From an uncultured Methylococcaceae bacterium (GTDB taxonomy: Bacteria > Pseudomonadota > Gammaproteobacteria > Methylococcales > Methylomonadaceae), in contig CAIXAE010000008.1 in NCBI GenBank assembly GCA_903917345.1, forward strand, positions 1-64,000: a stretch of 64,000 bases of DNA, written 5' to 3'. A program made the translations under genes and the position numbers. Positions 38,659 to 47,909 of the stretch are shown here, piece after piece (the first letter of the stretch is position 1; each line of letters starts with the position of its first letter). Under the pieces are notes generated by a model. The model searched no databases. It was not told the origin of the DNA and saw only the letters and a list, made by a program, of their open reading frames with translations.

Positions 38659-38690
38659 AATATACTTAACCAACTAAAATAGTCAACAAT
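38659..38690 (-). promoter_or_regulatory. iscR promoter overlapping a type-1 IscR binding site
   Basis: On the minus strand a -35 TTGACT (38681-38686) and a -10 TATATT (38659-38664) are 16 bp apart. The 25 bp at 38666-38690 match the published type-1 IscR consensus ATASYYGACTRW plus its mirrored half WYAGTCRRSTAT at about 21 positions, by hand alignment. The site covers the -35 box, as expected for autorepression by holo-IscR. Confidence 0.75.
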
Positions 38691-38707
38691 TATTTGTGTT
38701 AAACACT

Positions 38708-39481
38708 TTATATCTCAGAATCTGAATCCTTAAAGCAATCAGAAATTTCACATCCCACTAATGCGGTTATTGATGTTTCAGTACATTTAATACCATGTTC
38801 ATTGAGTGCAGCCTTCATGGTTTCGATCTGTGTATCTAACACTTGTATATGATCAATCATATTATTAATGGCATGTGCAATAGGGTCTGGCATGTTCGCA
38901 TGCGTACCATAAGCGTCAAAATTAGATTGACTGGGTAACTTAGTATGGTCACTTGAAAAAGTAGGCTTGGAGTTGCCAATAATATGTCCAGGAATGCCAA
39001 CCACAGTTGCGCCCGCAGGGACTGATTTGATGACCACTGAATTCGAACCTACACGTGCGCCTGTGCCAATTTCAATGGGCCCTAATACTTTGGCACCTGC
39101 ACCGATTACTACACCGTCTTTAAGGGTAGGGTGGCGCTTACCTTTTGCCCAAGAAGTGCCACCTAATGTGACGCCATGATATAGGGTGCAATCATCACCA
39201 ATAATGGCTGTTTCCCCTATTACCACACCCATGCCATGATCTATAAAAAAACGACGACCTATTTGCGCGCCTGGGTGTATTTCAATACCTGTTAACCATC
39301 GATTTATATACGCAATAAATCGCGCAAGCCAATGAAATTTTCGCATCCAGATGAAATGACTAATTCTATGTAAAAAGACCGCGTGTACGCCAGGATAAGT
39401 AGTGATAACACCAAATACTGATTGAGCAGCAGGATCTCGTTCGAATACGCAGGCAATATCTTCTTTAATTCGGTCAAACAT
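38708..39481 (-). CDS. cysE: serine O-acetyltransferase CysE
   Basis: A 257-residue left-handed beta-helix enzyme making O-acetylserine for cysteine synthesis. The N-terminal helical region is [20 protein letters not shown]. The active-site part is [27 protein letters not shown] when read through residues 67-93, containing the catalytic Asp-His, then [21 protein letters not shown]. An extra tail of about 60 residues contains a helix and two cysteines. It lies between trmJ and iscR, as in many proteobacteria, linking cysteine supply to Fe-S assembly. Confidence 0.95.
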   Translation of the reverse strand: MFDRIKEDIACVFERDPAAQSVFGVITTYPGVHAVFLHRISHFIWMRKFHWLARFIAYINRWLTGIEIHPGAQIGRRFFIDHGMGVVIGETAIIGDDCTLYHGVTLGGTSWAKGKRHPTLKDGVVIGAGAKVLGPIEIGTGARVGSNSVVIKSVPAGATVVGIPGHIIGNSKPTFSSDHTKLPSQSNFDAYGTHANMPDPIAHAINNMIDHIQVLDTQIETMKAALNEHGIKCTETSITALVGCEISDCFKDSDSEI

Positions 39482-40209
39482 TATTTGTTCCTTTGATTAT
39501 CTTGTGACATTCTTAAAATCCCCCTCAGAATGTCTATTTCTTTGACGTCTAAATCTGCTCGATTAAATAGGCGTCTTAAGCGTCGCATAATGGATTTAGA
39601 TTTGTCAGGGTGCATAAAGCCGATATCAGTTAATGTTTGATAGAGGTGGTCATAAAAAGAATCCATTTGTTGATTTGTGGCTTTAATGGTTTTGCCTTTG
39701 TCACCTATCATTAATTCACTGTATTGACCGGCACTAACAAATAGTTCGTAGCAAACCACTTGTACCGCTGCTGCAATGTTCAATGAGCTGTACTCTTCAT
39801 TACACGGAATTCTAAGTAGATATTGGCATAAATCTAATTCTTGATTTTTGAGACCTGAATTTTCTCTGCCAAACACAATAGCCGTTTTAAGTTTAGAATC
39901 AGTAGCGACAATTTTTTCAGCAGATTCTCTAGGTGTCATTTCTGGCCAGCTGATGGTTCTGCATCGAGCACTTGCGCCGATTACAAGTTGGCAATCACTG
40001 ATGGCATCATGGAGGTCATCATAAACTTTTGCTTTCGCTAATATGTCATCAGCTCCAGTTGCTCTTGAAGTCGCTTCCGCACTCGGAAATATTTTGGGAG
40101 AAACTAAACATAGGTTAGACATGCTCATATTTTTCATGGCACGAGCAACAGCGCCAATATTGCCGGGATGAGATGTTTCCACTAAAACTATTTTAATATG
40201 TGAAAGCAA
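39481..40209 (-). CDS. trmJ: tRNA (cytidine/uridine-2'-O)-methyltransferase TrmJ
   Basis: A 242-residue SPOUT-class methyltransferase modifying position 32 of certain tRNAs. It begins [20 protein letters not shown] and continues [18 protein letters not shown]. The SAM-knot motifs are [20 protein letters not shown] near residue 110 and [20 protein letters not shown] near 132. Its stop and the cysE start share one base. It diverges from suhB, the arrangement seen in many gammaproteobacteria. Confidence 0.94.
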   Translation of the reverse strand: MLSHIKIVLVETSHPGNIGAVARAMKNMSMSNLCLVSPKIFPSAEATSRATGADDILAKAKVYDDLHDAISDCQLVIGASARCRTISWPEMTPRESAEKIVATDSKLKTAIVFGRENSGLKNQELDLCQYLLRIPCNEEYSSLNIAAAVQVVCYELFVSAGQYSELMIGDKGKTIKATNQQMDSFYDHLYQTLTDIGFMHPDKSKSIMRRLRRLFNRADLDVKEIDILRGILRMSQDNQRNK

Positions 40210-40299
40210 GGGGCATTGTCCTTAGATAAAAATACGGCAAGTTTACCAAAAGATTTGCTATCATTATCTTTTTTATCGCTCATTATAAATTTGTCTATG

Positions 40300-41091
40300 C
40301 AACCCATGTTAAATATTGCCGTCCGTGCTGCTCGTAGTGCTGGCGATCTAATCTTACGATCATCTGATAATGTTGGTCGTCTTACTATCGATCAGAAAGG
40401 CAAAAATGATTACGCCAGCGAAGTTGATCGAATGGCTGAGCGAGAAATTATTAACATCATTAAAACAGCCTATCCAGATCACGCTATTTTGGCAGAAGAA
40501 AGTGGTGAACACGCTGGAAATGATTATGTATGGGTCATTGATCCATTGGATGGCACGACAAATTTCTTACATGGCTTTCCTCAATACGCTGTTTCTATCG
40601 CATTAAAGTACAAAGGTCGATTAGAAGTAGGCGTCATATATGATCCACTACGTGACGAGTTATTTACCGCTAAAAGAGGCGGTGGTGCTATGTTAAATAA
40701 TCGTCGTTTACGAGTGACACAACCCTCTGCGTTGAAAGGTGCTTTATTAGGCACAGGCTTTCCGTTTAAAACGGATACCCATCTTGATGCTTATGTAGGC
40801 ATGTTTAAATCATTGACTACAGAATGTGCTGGTATTCGTCGCGCTGGATCAGCTGCTCTTGATTTGGCCTATGTGGCTGCAGGTCGATTAGATGGTTATT
40901 GGGAAATCGGCATTATGGAGTGGGACATGGCCGCCGGCATTCTATTAGTAAAAGAAGCGGGTGGGGTAGTGACTGATTTTTCTTTTAATGATAACTATAT
41001 GGAATCAGGTAACGTCATTGTCGGCAGTCCAAAGATGCATCAATTGATGTATCAATTAATAGAGCCGCATGTGACTGCCGCTTTAAAGTAG
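40300..41091 (+). CDS. suhB: inositol-1-monophosphatase family protein SuhB
   Basis: A 263-residue Mg-dependent phosphatase, which in E. coli also acts in rRNA antitermination. The ATG at 40300 gives MQPMLNIAVRAARSAGDLIL, the usual SuhB start; a longer reading from 40216 has no family support. Metal-binding motifs are HAILAEESGEH near residue 62, WVIDPLDGTTNFLHGFP near 82 and GIMEWDMAAGILLVKEAGG near 208. Monocistronic, divergent from trmJ. Confidence 0.94.
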   Translation, partial: QPMLNIAVRAARSAGDLILRSSDNVGRLTIDQKGKNDYASEVDRMAEREIINIIKTAYPDHAILAEESGEHAGNDYVWVIDPLDGTTNFLHGFPQYAVSIALKYKGRLEVGVIYDPLRDELFTAKRGGGAMLNNRRLRVTQPSALKGALLGTGFPFKTDTHLDAYVGMFKSLTTECAGIRRAGSAALDLAYVAAGRLDGYWEIGIMEWDMAAGILLVKEAGGVVTDFSFNDNYMESGNVIVGSPKMHQLMYQLIEPHVTAALK

Positions 41092-41106
41092 TCTGTAGAT
41101 GTATAA

Positions 41107-41127
41107 GAGAGCCTATAACAGGCTCTC
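41107..41127. terminator. hairpin between convergent suhB and rimI
   Basis: GAGAGCCT (41107-41114) and AGGCTCTC (41120-41127) form a perfect 8-bp stem with a 5-base loop, 15 bases after the suhB stop and 5 before the rimI stop. There is no strong T tract on either side. Position between convergent genes supports a bidirectional terminator. Confidence 0.7.
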
Positions 41128-41132
41128 GATAA

Positions 41133-41663
41133 TCAATTAAATAATTCTAATGCCAACATAATGGCGTCTTCTCGGCCATTTAATGCGGGATAATAAGCTT
41201 TTCTAATGCCAATTTCGTTAAACCCAATATTCTGATACAGGGCAATTGCCCCTACATTAGTGGGTCTTACTTCTAAGAATATTGTTTCTGCCTTACCTCG
41301 TGCCGAATCAATTAAGTGTTCAAGCATTCTTCGGCCAATACCGTGACCTTGCTCATTTTGATCAACAGAAATATTGAGTATGTGTGCCTCGCCTACAGCC
41401 ATTGATAGTAGACAGTACCCTAACACTTTATTGTCGTATTCACATACGTAACAATCGTAGCCGGCTTTAAAGCAATCTGTGAAAATATCTTCTTCCCATG
41501 GAAAATCATAGTTCTGCTGCTCTATGGATAAAACAGAGGGTAAATCCGCGTGTGTCATTGTTCTAATGCGCATTAGATCTTTTTTTGTTACTGAATCAGG
41601 AAAAATCTTAGCGTAAAATTCATTGTCTGCATCATAGACGACAATTTTTTTTATTTTGTCCAT
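41133..41663 (-). CDS. rimI: ribosomal protein S18 alanine N-acetyltransferase RimI, N-terminally extended
   Basis: A GNAT acetyltransferase of about 176 residues. The canonical domain begins near residue 31 (MRIRTMTHADLPSVLSIEQ) and has the acetyl-CoA loop VDQNEQGHGIGRRMLEHLI and the C-terminal IFLEVRPTNVGAIALYQNIG with RKAYYPALNGREDAIMLAL. RimI acetylates the N-terminal alanine of S18. The chosen ATG overlaps the glycosylase stop (TAATG) with GGGGA just upstream, giving a 30-residue extension absent from E. coli RimI. Initiation at the inner ATG (41573) would restore the usual length. Confidence 0.85.
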   Translation of the reverse strand: MDKIKKIVVYDADNEFYAKIFPDSVTKKDLMRIRTMTHADLPSVLSIEQQNYDFPWEEDIFTDCFKAGYDCYVCEYDNKVLGYCLLSMAVGEAHILNISVDQNEQGHGIGRRMLEHLIDSARGKAETIFLEVRPTNVGAIALYQNIGFNEIGIRKAYYPALNGREDAIMLALELFN

Positions 41664-42349
41664 TAGTCCCCGCATGGTTCACCTTTCATTTCTTTATATA
41701 TCTGGAGTGCATTAAGTAGATCAAGCCAAGCCGATTGTTTCTCATGTAAAAATCTTAATAAATAAGCAGGATGGTTAATCACAACCAGAGGGATGTTATT
41801 AATCATATGTGTATTATTCTTAAGCTCTGATAGGGGGGCGTGTTGATTGAGTAAGGCTTGTGCGGCAACATGGCCCACAGCTATCATTATTTTTGGCTTA
41901 ATTAAGTTGATCTGGCGTTGTATATAACCATGACAATTGAGTAACTCATTTGCATGAGGTGCCCGATTATTAGGCGTCATGCATTTAATAATGTGGGTAA
42001 TAAATACTTCATCTTTCGATAAGTTGATGGCTCTTAACATTTCTGTAAATAGTTCGCCTGTTACACCTAACATAGTGTCGCCATCTTGATCCTCAATTTG
42101 ACTAGGTGCTTCAGTAATCCATAGCCATTCGGCTTGATGCGATCCTGATCCTACGAGGCTTTGTGTTCTAGTATGACAAAGGTCACACTGATGGCAATGA
42201 GTGATGTCAGAATTTAATTTATCCCAGTTATCGGAATCATTGAGTTCCCAATCTGAACCAGACTCTGAAATTGAAGATACTGAGGTTCTAGGTAACCAAA
42301 CCTCAATACCCATGCTTGATAAATATTCAAGACGAAGTTCATTATCCAA
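41663..42349 (-). CDS. family-4-like uracil-DNA glycosylase, divergent
   Basis: A 228-residue protein. Cysteines CHQCDLC near residue 52 and two later cysteines (HIIKCMTP, LNCHGYI) fit the four [4Fe-4S] ligands of family-4 glycosylases. The first motif, normally GEAPG followed by ED and GxPF, reads TEAPSQIEDQDGDTMLGVTG here, and the last motif reads NHPAYLLRFLHE. It should remove uracil from DNA, but the changed first motif makes activity uncertain. An N-terminal region of about 45 residues, including LEYLSSMGIEVW, precedes the domain, as is common for copies next to rimI. Confidence 0.82.
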   Translation of the reverse strand: MDNELRLEYLSSMGIEVWLPRTSVSSISESGSDWELNDSDNWDKLNSDITHCHQCDLCHTRTQSLVGSGSHQAEWLWITEAPSQIEDQDGDTMLGVTGELFTEMLRAINLSKDEVFITHIIKCMTPNNRAPHANELLNCHGYIQRQINLIKPKIMIAVGHVAAQALLNQHAPLSELKNNTHMINNIPLVVINHPAYLLRFLHEKQSAWLDLLNALQIYKEMKGEPCGD

Positions 42350-42374
42350 AATGAGGTACTCTATTTATGGATAA

Positions 42375-43919
42375 TTAAACATCACCTTTTTGAGGGTGTT
42401 GTTTCTTATCAGTACAGTTGAGTTTATTAACTGCATTGATGTAGGCTTTAGCAGACGCAATAACAATATCAGTATCAGCGCCTAAGCCATTGACCATGCG
42501 ACCTTCTTTCTCAAGTCTTACGGTAACTTCACCTTGAGCATCTGTACCATTTGTGATGTTGTTAACAGAATATAGCTCTAATGAGGCGGATGAATTTACC
42601 AGCTTTTCAATGGCTTTTAAACTTGCATCCACGGCGCCACCACCTTCAGAGCTGCCAGTAACTTCTTTAGTATCAACACGGAGCGTCACAGTTGCAACAG
42701 GTGTTTCACCCGTTTCAGAACAGACTTTAAGGGCAATCAGTTTGACATATTCGTCTTCTGCTTCAAATCCTGCTTCAGATATCAATGCCTGTAAATCTTC
42801 ATCAAAGATTTCATGTTTCTTATCAGCTAAAATTTTAAAGCGAGAGAAGGCATCATTAAGATCCTTTTCTGAATTGAAATCAAACCCTAATTCAGTCATG
42901 CGGCTTTTGAAGGCATTTCTACCTGAATGCTTACCTAATACCATCCGGTTAGCCGACCAGCCAACATCTTCTGCGCGCATAATCTCGTAAGTTTCACGGC
43001 TTTTCAATACGCCATCTTGATGAATGCCTGCTTCGTGTGCAAAAGCGTTAGCACCAACAATGGCTTTATTGGGTTGCACAGGAAAGCCAGTAATAGAAGA
43101 CACTAATTTAGAACACGTTAATATCTCACGGGTATCTATACTCGTTTGGCAAGGGAATACATCGTGACGAGTACGTACGGCCATAACCACTTCTTCTAGT
43201 GAAGCGTTACCTGCGCGTTCACCTAAGCCATTAATAGTACATTCTACTTGCCTTGCGCCATTAAGAACGGCAGAAAGGGAGTTAGCAACGGCTAAACCTA
43301 AGTCATTATGGCAATGCACAGAAAAAATAGCTTTATCTGAATTGGGGATGCGCTGGATCAAATTCGCAATGGTTGCGCCAAACTGTTGAGGCAAACTATA
43401 GCCGACAGTATCTGGAATATTTAGAGTGGTCGCGCCTGCATCAATAACAGCCTCGAGTATGCGACATAAGAAATCTTCTTCTGAACGGCCTGCGTCTTCT
43501 GGAGAAAATTCAACATCATCTGTATATTGTCTTGCTCGTTTTACCGCTTTAACTGCGTATTCAATAACTTGATCAGGTGACATCTGCAATTTCATTTGCA
43601 TGTGTATGGGTGATGTCGCTATAAAAGTATGAATTCTAGATCTTTGGGCACTTTTAAGGGCTTCACCTGCGCGGTCGATATCTTTATCTAAAGCTCTAGC
43701 TAAACCACAGACAATACTGTCTTTAACTGTATTAGCGACTGCTTGGACTGATTCAAAATCACCAGGGCTAGCGGCGGGGAAGCCGGCTTCGATAACATCT
43801 ACTTTTAGACGTTCTAATGCTCTAGCAATTCTAATTTTTTCATCACGGGTCATCGATGCGCCTGGGCTTTGTTCACCATCACGCAAAGTCGTATCAAATA
43901 TAATTAATTTGTCTTTCAT
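42375..43919 (-). CDS. leuA: 2-isopropylmalate synthase
   Basis: A 514-residue enzyme making 2-isopropylmalate from 2-oxoisovalerate and acetyl-CoA, the first leucine-specific step. Signatures are [18 protein letters not shown] near residue 7, [16 protein letters not shown] near 170, [20 protein letters not shown] near 200 and [16 protein letters not shown]-like text near 232. The C-terminal allosteric domain for leucine feedback (about 390-510) is present. It lies 75 bp downstream of pssA on the same strand; the two genes are neighbours in many methylotrophs and betaproteobacteria. Confidence 0.97.
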   Translation of the reverse strand: MKDKLIIFDTTLRDGEQSPGASMTRDEKIRIARALERLKVDVIEAGFPAASPGDFESVQAVANTVKDSIVCGLARALDKDIDRAGEALKSAQRSRIHTFIATSPIHMQMKLQMSPDQVIEYAVKAVKRARQYTDDVEFSPEDAGRSEEDFLCRILEAVIDAGATTLNIPDTVGYSLPQQFGATIANLIQRIPNSDKAIFSVHCHNDLGLAVANSLSAVLNGARQVECTINGLGERAGNASLEEVVMAVRTRHDVFPCQTSIDTREILTCSKLVSSITGFPVQPNKAIVGANAFAHEAGIHQDGVLKSRETYEIMRAEDVGWSANRMVLGKHSGRNAFKSRMTELGFDFNSEKDLNDAFSRFKILADKKHEIFDEDLQALISEAGFEAEDEYVKLIALKVCSETGETPVATVTLRVDTKEVTGSSEGGGAVDASLKAIEKLVNSSASLELYSVNNITNGTDAQGEVTVRLEKEGRMVNGLGADTDIVIASAKAYINAVNKLNCTDKKQHPQKGDV

Positions 43920-43994
43920 AAAAACTCGATATTAAGAGTTACTTCAACGGTTAGGTTGATTTAATGGATAAGGATAAGTGTAAAAAAAATGATA

Positions 43995-44735
43995 TTAAGC
44001 TTTACGCCCTAATAACCTGCGTCTACGCATGACTAAAGTGATAACAGGGCCAGAAATAGCATAAGCTAAGAATAAAACAAATAATAAGGTCTGTGGTTGA
44101 GCCATGATGATAGCGATGGCAAGCATGACAGCAATGGCTACAAAGAAAGGGACTTTACCTTTTAAATCAATTTCCTTGAAGCTAGAGTATCTAAAGTTAC
44201 TCACCATAAGCAGACCTGTGCTGATTGTTAGTGCTAAAGCAATATACTTAACTATTTCCACTGGATAAGCGTGATCTAATGACAGCCATAAAAAACCTGC
44301 AAGAATAGCGGCTGCAGCAGGACTGGGTAAGCCTTGAAAATAACGTTTATCAGCTGAAGTTAACTGAGTATTAAAGCGAGCCAGTCTTAAAGCGCCACCC
44401 GCCATGTGAACAAAAGCGGCGAATAAGCCCAATTTACCCATGCTGGTAAAAGCCCAGAGATACATCACTAATGCAGGGGCCGCACCAAATGAAACCATAT
44501 CAGATAAGCTGTCATATTGAGCACCAAACTCACTTTGAGTATTAGTTAATCGTGCAACTCGGCCATCCATGCCGTCTAATATCATGGCAACAAATATTGC
44601 AATGGCAGCTGTCTCAAAACGACCATCCATCGCAGAAGTAATGGCGTAAAAACCAGAAAATAAAGAACCTGTGGTAAACAAATTAGGTAATAAATAAATG
44701 CCTCGGCGGCGTATGGTGCTTTTTTCTGTAGACAT
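43995..44735 (-). CDS. pssA: CDP-diacylglycerol-serine O-phosphatidyltransferase
   Basis: A 246-residue integral membrane enzyme that makes phosphatidylserine, the precursor of phosphatidylethanolamine. The CDP-alcohol phosphotransferase motif appears as LDGMDGRVARLTNTQSEFGA followed by QYDSLSDMVSFG, holding all catalytic aspartates. About seven membrane helices follow. This is the type-II (membrane) form, as in Bacillus and many proteobacteria, not the soluble E. coli form. No psd gene is in the window. Confidence 0.95.
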   Translation of the reverse strand: MSTEKSTIRRRGIYLLPNLFTTGSLFSGFYAITSAMDGRFETAAIAIFVAMILDGMDGRVARLTNTQSEFGAQYDSLSDMVSFGAAPALVMYLWAFTSMGKLGLFAAFVHMAGGALRLARFNTQLTSADKRYFQGLPSPAAAAILAGFLWLSLDHAYPVEIVKYIALALTISTGLLMVSNFRYSSFKEIDLKGKVPFFVAIAVMLAIAIIMAQPQTLLFVLFLAYAISGPVITLVMRRRRLLGRKA

Positions 44736-44842
44736 ACGTCAATGAATCCTAATGTGTTATGAGTTAAAACAATGCGCGATTATACAAGGATTGAATACTT
44801 ATTTTTATAAAATATCAACTTCTCAAGTCGATGATTTTATGT

Positions 44843-45199
44843 TTAACGTTTTGGAGTAAGGGCTGTATCTGTAAATGAAATACCATCCCAGCCAAACTTC
44901 ATAAAAGTTCTAATATTGGCGTGGTCAGTTCCGTTAGGGTTGTTTAATACATCCTGATGATAATAATCACCGAATAAGTTTAAGGTATGCTGAGGACTAA
45001 GATTGTTTAGCAATGCAAAAGCAAATATTTTGCAGGAGCCTTCATTGGTACCCGGAGCACTGGTCACTTGTTCTTCCTTTAAACCATTAGTGAAAAGGGT
45101 AGGTTGATAATCATAGTGTTCGGTAATGACGGCAATCGTTTCTGCGAATTGAATGCGTTCATCGTTTTTGATTTTTTCAATAAAGGCTGCTAGGCTCAT
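44843..45199 (-). CDS. HopJ-family protein of unknown function
   Basis: About 118 residues. The start at 45199 (MSLAAFIEKIKNDERIQFAE) was chosen because longer readings run into smpB and no conserved sequence lies upstream. Segments EHYDYQPTLFTNGL, NEGSCKIFAFALLNNLSPQH and GDYYHQDVLNNPNGTDHANI are those of the PF08888 family called HopJ type III effector protein. The name comes from a Pseudomonas syringae member, but the family is widespread in free-living bacteria lacking type III secretion and is probably a housekeeping cytoplasmic protein. It follows smpB by 29 bp. Confidence 0.82.
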   Translation of the reverse strand: MSLAAFIEKIKNDERIQFAETIAVITEHYDYQPTLFTNGLKEEQVTSAPGTNEGSCKIFAFALLNNLSPQHTLNLFGDYYHQDVLNNPNGTDHANIRTFMKFGWDGISFTDTALTPKR

Positions 45200-45228
45200 A
45201 GGTGCTAAATATATAGTGTTTAATAGGG

Positions 45229-45714
45229 TTACGCTTTTTTCATGATGCGTTCTTTTTCGCGTTGCCAATCACGATCTTTAGATGTAGCGCGTTTATCGTG
45301 CAGTTGTTTACCTTTAGCTAACCCAATTTCTAATTTAGCACGACCCGTTTTCCAATACATTGAGAGCGGGATCAAGGTATAACCTTTACGCTCAACAGAA
45401 CCAATGAGTTTATTGAGTTCATGTCTATTCAACAGAAGTTTTTTATGTCTAATAGAATCAGGTTTGATATGGGTTGATGCAGATAGTAAAGCGGATATGT
45501 GCGCGCCTGATAACCAAGCTTCACCCCGTTTTAGTACAACGTAACTTTCTTTAAGTTGCACACGACCTTCACGTAAGCTCTTAACTTCCCAGCCTTCAAG
45601 TACTAATCCAGCTTCAAAACGCTCTTCAATAAAATACTCATGCTTAGCTTGACGATTAACGGCAATTGTCGCGTTCTGTTGAGTTTTATTTTTTTTGGAG
45701 TTTTTTTCAGCCAT
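45229..45714 (-). CDS. smpB: SsrA-binding protein SmpB
   Basis: A 161-residue tmRNA partner for rescue of stalled ribosomes. The conserved core is [20 protein letters not shown] near residue 15, [20 protein letters not shown] near 35 and [20 protein letters not shown] near 133. The basic C-terminal tail that enters the empty mRNA channel ends EKERIMKKA. The N-terminus is lysine-rich. No ssrA (tmRNA) gene was seen next to it. Confidence 0.97.
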   Translation of the reverse strand: MAEKNSKKNKTQQNATIAVNRQAKHEYFIEERFEAGLVLEGWEVKSLREGRVQLKESYVVLKRGEAWLSGAHISALLSASTHIKPDSIRHKKLLLNRHELNKLIGSVERKGYTLIPLSMYWKTGRAKLEIGLAKGKQLHDKRATSKDRDWQREKERIMKKA

Positions 45715-45810
45715 AGGGAGTGGATATTAATTTTAAAACTGACGAGAGCGATTATTTTTGTTATTTTACTCGATATTATTAATAAGGTGAGTTTTTTGAG
45801 GCGCTCGTAA

Positions 45811-47172
45811 ATGATAGATACTAACACAACAGGACATGGAAAATGGTCTTCACGCTTTACCTATATTCTCGCTGCTACAGGATCTGCAGTCGGTTTAGGT
45901 AATATCTGGAAATTTCCATACATCACCGGAGAAAATGGTGGTGGTGCGTTTGTATTAGTTTACTTAGCATGTGTCCTAGTCATTGGTATTCCCATCATGA
46001 TGGCAGAAACAATGTTGGGACGTCGTAGTCAACGTAATCCTATCGAAGCGATGGAGTTATTAACTAAAGAAGCCAGTGCGGATAGCCATTGGCATTACTT
46101 AGGTTGGATGGGTGTTATCGCTGGTTTATTGATACTTTCATATTACAGTGTCATTGCGGGCTGGGCCTCAGCCTATGTGCTTAAAGCCTTTACCGGTAGT
46201 TTTATTGATGCTGATGCAACAGCCATCAAATCATTATTCGACAGTTTTGTAGGCAGTCCCATTCAGTTGATTTTTTGGCATACCTTATTCATGTTAGCGA
46301 CTATGGTTATCGTTGTTCGCGGTATCAATAATGGGCTAGAAAAAGCCGTGCAATATTTAATGCCCGCTTTATTTGTATTGATGTTCTTATTGGTCGCGTA
46401 TGCCATGACGACGGATAGTTACTTTAAAGGTTTGCACTTCTTATTCTCACCCGATTTTAGCAAGTTAACGGGTAATTCCGTTTTAACAGCGATGGGCCAT
46501 GCCTTTTTTACCTTGAGTTTAGGTATGGGAGCCATTATGGTTTATGGTTCTTACTTGTCTAAAGATATTTCAATTAGCAAAACAGTATACTTAATTGCGG
46601 GTGCCGATACTGTCGTTGCATTATTAGCAGGCATTGCCATATTCCCCATCGTGTTTGAAAATAATTTACACCCAAGCTCTGGCCCAGGCCTCATATTCGA
46701 AACCTTACCCATCGCTTTTGGTGCTATGACAGGCGGTTGGTTAATGGGTGTGTTGTTTTTTATAATGCTAGCGGTGGCTGCATTAACGTCATCAATATCA
46801 TTGATCGAACCTGCTGTAGCTTGGTTAGTTGAGAACAGAGGTTTTACTCGTGAAAAAGCGTGTCTATGGTCTGGTGGTGCAACATGGTTTCTGGGCTTAG
46901 GAACTGTGTTTTCATTTAATGTATGGTCAGATTTTAAGCTATTCGATAGAACCCTATTCCAGTTATTAGATTATTTAACAGCCAACTTGATGCTGCCCAT
47001 TGGTGGATTTTGTATTGCCGTATTTGCGGGCTGGATTATGAATGCAAAACATAGCGAAGAAGAATTGGCTATGCAAACACCAGCAGGCTTTCAAGTATGG
47101 AAACTATTGGTTAGCTATGTTGCTCCCGCAGCCGTTTTTTTGGTATTTCTGCATGTTATTGGGGTTTTATAG
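45811..47172 (+). CDS. neurotransmitter:sodium symporter family transporter
   Basis: A 453-residue, roughly 11- to 12-helix Na+-coupled transporter of the LeuT fold. The signature ATGSAVGLGNIWKFPYITGE near residue 21 continues NGGGAFVLVYL and includes the unwound first helix. HAFFTLSLGMGAIMVYGSYL near 230 is the helix-6 substrate region. Bacterial relatives carry amino acids such as tryptophan, tyrosine or leucine; the substrate here is not determinable. It is followed by ratA after one base, but functional linkage is unlikely. Confidence 0.92.
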   Translation: MIDTNTTGHGKWSSRFTYILAATGSAVGLGNIWKFPYITGENGGGAFVLVYLACVLVIGIPIMMAETMLGRRSQRNPIEAMELLTKEASADSHWHYLGWMGVIAGLLILSYYSVIAGWASAYVLKAFTGSFIDADATAIKSLFDSFVGSPIQLIFWHTLFMLATMVIVVRGINNGLEKAVQYLMPALFVLMFLLVAYAMTTDSYFKGLHFLFSPDFSKLTGNSVLTAMGHAFFTLSLGMGAIMVYGSYLSKDISISKTVYLIAGADTVVALLAGIAIFPIVFENNLHPSSGPGLIFETLPIAFGAMTGGWLMGVLFFIMLAVAALTSSISLIEPAVAWLVENRGFTREKACLWSGGATWFLGLGTVFSFNVWSDFKLFDRTLFQLLDYLTANLMLPIGGFCIAVFAGWIMNAKHSEEELAMQTPAGFQVWKLLVSYVAPAAVFLVFLHVIGVL

Positions 47173-47604
47173 ATGACTGTAGTTCAAAAGAGTGCATTGG
47201 TTAAGTTTTCTGCCTTACAGATGTTTGAACTCGTCAATAACATAGAAGATTATCCTAAATTTTTACCTTGGTGCAGTGGTAGTCGTATTATCAAAAGGGG
47301 TGATGATTTTGTAGAGGCAGAACTCATTATTTCTAAAGGTGGTTTTAACAAATCATTCTCAACCCGCAATAAAATCGATCCAGCGGGTGTGATTACAGTG
47401 TCTCTTTTAGATGGGCCATTTTCTTATTTAGAAGGCGTGTGGAATTTCCTCCCCTTAAGGGAAGATGCTAGCAAGATCTCTTTAGATTTAGAATTTGAGA
47501 TGTCAGGAAAACTTGCCAGTTTAGCGTTCGGCGTCGTGTTTAATCAAATATGCAACACCATGGTTACCTCTTTTACAGATAGAGCAAAGCAAGTCTATGG
47601 ATAA
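47173..47604 (+). CDS. ratA: RatA/Coq10-type START-domain protein
   Basis: A 143-residue START-like protein. Typical text is SALVKFSALQMFELVNNIED followed by YPKFLPWCSGSRI, and later GVWNFLPLREDASKISLDLE. In E. coli RatA (PasT) was reported to inhibit 70S formation or support respiration and persistence; Coq10 relatives bind ubiquinone. The pair ratA-rnfH is highly conserved in proteobacteria. Its stop overlaps the rnfH start by eight bases. Confidence 0.93.
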   Translation: MTVVQKSALVKFSALQMFELVNNIEDYPKFLPWCSGSRIIKRGDDFVEAELIISKGGFNKSFSTRNKIDPAGVITVSLLDGPFSYLEGVWNFLPLREDASKISLDLEFEMSGKLASLAFGVVFNQICNTMVTSFTDRAKQVYG

Positions 47605-47878
47605 TGGTTTTATTGAAGTAGAGGTGGTTTATGCCTTACCTCAGCAACAAATCATCAAAAGCGTGCAATTATCTGTTGGAATGACGGTACAAGAGGCTAT
47701 CAATTTATCGGGGTTAACAGATGCGTTTCCCCAGCTTTGCAAAGATCCACTCAATGTGGGAGTATTTGCAAAATCGTGTGAATTAGATCATGTGCTTAAT
47801 GATGGCGACAGAGTTGAAATCTATCGTCCGTTAATTCACGATCCCAAAGAAGCGAGAAGACTAAGAGCCAAAAAGTAA
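47597..47878 (+). CDS. rnfH: RnfH family ubiquitin-like-fold protein
   Basis: A 93-residue beta-grasp protein with FIEVEVVYALPQQQIIKSVQ at the start, VGVFAKSCELDHVLNDGDRV in the middle and EIYRPLIHDPKEARRLRAKK at the end, the family's strongest motif. The function is not settled; the name comes from Rnf clusters, though it is usually next to ratA as here. It overlaps ratA by eight bases. Confidence 0.93.
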   Translation: MDNGFIEVEVVYALPQQQIIKSVQLSVGMTVQEAINLSGLTDAFPQLCKDPLNVGVFAKSCELDHVLNDGDRVEIYRPLIHDPKEARRLRAKK

Positions 47879-47909
47879 GTGTTGGCTGTAAAGACTATTA
47901 AGATCGCTG

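Noticed and set aside
40216-40299. N-terminal extension of SuhB
   Set aside because: The extra 28 residues are not part of the family and overlap the divergent promoter region; the ATG at 40300 gives the conserved start.
44843-45199. Type III secreted effector
   Set aside because: The HopJ name is historical. There are no secretion or chaperone genes, and the family is common in free-living bacteria.
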